Origin: Propionibacteriales bacterium
GTDB taxonomy: Bacteria; Actinomycetota; Actinomycetes; Propionibacteriales; Nocardioidaceae
Direction of reading: 5' to 3'
Assembly: GCA_026392465.1 (NCBI GenBank)
Contig: JAPLCA010000030.1
Location: 388,820-452,819, forward strand
Length of the DNA stretch: 64,000 nt
The notes below the pieces were generated by a model, which saw only the letters and a program-made list of their open reading frames with translations, was not told the origin of the DNA and searched no databases. Below are positions 63,749 through 64,000 of the stretch, piece after piece (the first letter of the stretch is position 1; every line of letters begins with the position of its first letter). The position numbers and the translations under genes were made by a program.

Positions 63749-64000
63749 AAGGATTCTGCGTTTGCTACGGGATCCCGTCGCGAACGCAGAAGCGTTCGGT
63801 CTCGTTCGCGTGAATGCAGAATCTTGGGTGCCCTTTGGGTTGGGGGGACGAAGGATTCTTCTTTCTCGTGGACCGTTCCACGAGAAAGAAGAATCCTTCG
63901 TCTCCCCAACGCAAAGGGCACCCAAGATTCTGCATTCACGCGAACGAGACCGAACGCTTCTGCGTTCGCGACGGGATCCCGTAGCAAACGCAGAATCCTT
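63749..64000. repeat. 252-bp near-perfect palindrome reaching the window edge
   Basis: Two 126-bp arms centred at 63874/63875 are reverse complements with only three mismatched pairs. Each arm starts AAGGATTCTGCGTTTGCTAC and contains a smaller symmetric core ACGGGATCCCGT. The palindrome may extend past the right edge. The ORFs called across it are by-products of the symmetry. Together with the tandem array, it fills the 605-bp non-coding stretch 63396-64000. Confidence 0.95.

Noticed and set aside
63505-63987. 160-aa ORF running through the palindrome and tandem repeats
   Set aside because: Its repeated peptide segments simply reflect the DNA symmetry; no ribosome site, domain or normal codon use.

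Overview
High-GC actinobacterial chromosome segment, with TANNNT -10 boxes set 6-8 bp from start codons, the dcw-wag31 layout without ftsA, and PriA in place of HisA. Gene order from wag31 through the NlpC/P60 gene follows the Mycobacterium tuberculosis Rv2145c-Rv2190c block, and the ROK / CPxC protein / SRPBCC / acyl-CoA ligase order recalls Streptomyces. I infer a Nocardioidaceae-like member of Propionibacteriales (for example Aeromicrobium or Nocardioides). The genus is not proven by the sequence.

Layout. 1-2810: two-subunit ABC exporter, first subunit cut by the window edge. 2800-10118: histidine biosynthesis (hisD-C-B-H, priA, hisF), split by a DUF222/HNH nuclease gene, a patch of intergenic repeats and a small membrane-protein gene. 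10162-12323: BenE-type transporter, YbaK deacylase, membrane protein. 12335-15889: dnaE. 16015-17798: drug-type ABC-2 exporter. 17911-20342: aminotransferase and a DUF559-like protein bracketed by palindromes. 20376-22305: RluA-family pseudouridine synthase, lspA and a DksA/TraR protein. 22370-25858: T-box leader and ileS. 26064-44762: division and wall cluster read leftwards (mraZ, a 43-codon membrane ORF, rsmH, ftsL-like, ftsI, murE, murF, mraY, murD, ftsW, murG, murC, ftsQ, ftsZ, pgeF, yggS, sepF, yggT, wag31). 45179-53240: DUF3040 protein, methyltransferase, FAD oxidoreductase, metF, prenyl synthase, PASTA kinase and class II DAHP synthase. 53355-60682: DUF427, PlsC-type acyltransferase, esterase, two ROK kinases, CPxC protein, SRPBCC protein and FadD15-like ligase. 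60649-63395: gluzincin-like protein, NlpC/P60 hydrolase under a c-di-AMP riboswitch, and a small Cys-rich protein. 63396-64000 is non-coding and repeat-rich.

How it fits together. The core is envelope growth: precursor synthesis (mur genes, mraY), septal machinery (ftsQ, ftsW, ftsI, ftsZ, sepF), polar growth (wag31), PASTA-kinase signalling and wall hydrolysis. Visible control elements are a MraZ operator over a -35/-10 promoter, a translational-type T-box on ileS, a ydaO-type riboswitch, and fourteen start codons 6-8 bp downstream of a TANNNT box, which predicts leaderless mRNAs. Three divergent gene pairs share compact back-to-back promoters.

I found no CRISPR array, phage, transposase, rRNA or tRNA gene. 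The least ordinary features are a 252-bp near-perfect palindrome running to the right edge, several other palindromic intergenic repeats, the HNH gene inside the his cluster, and the translationally coupled small ORF ahead of rsmH.
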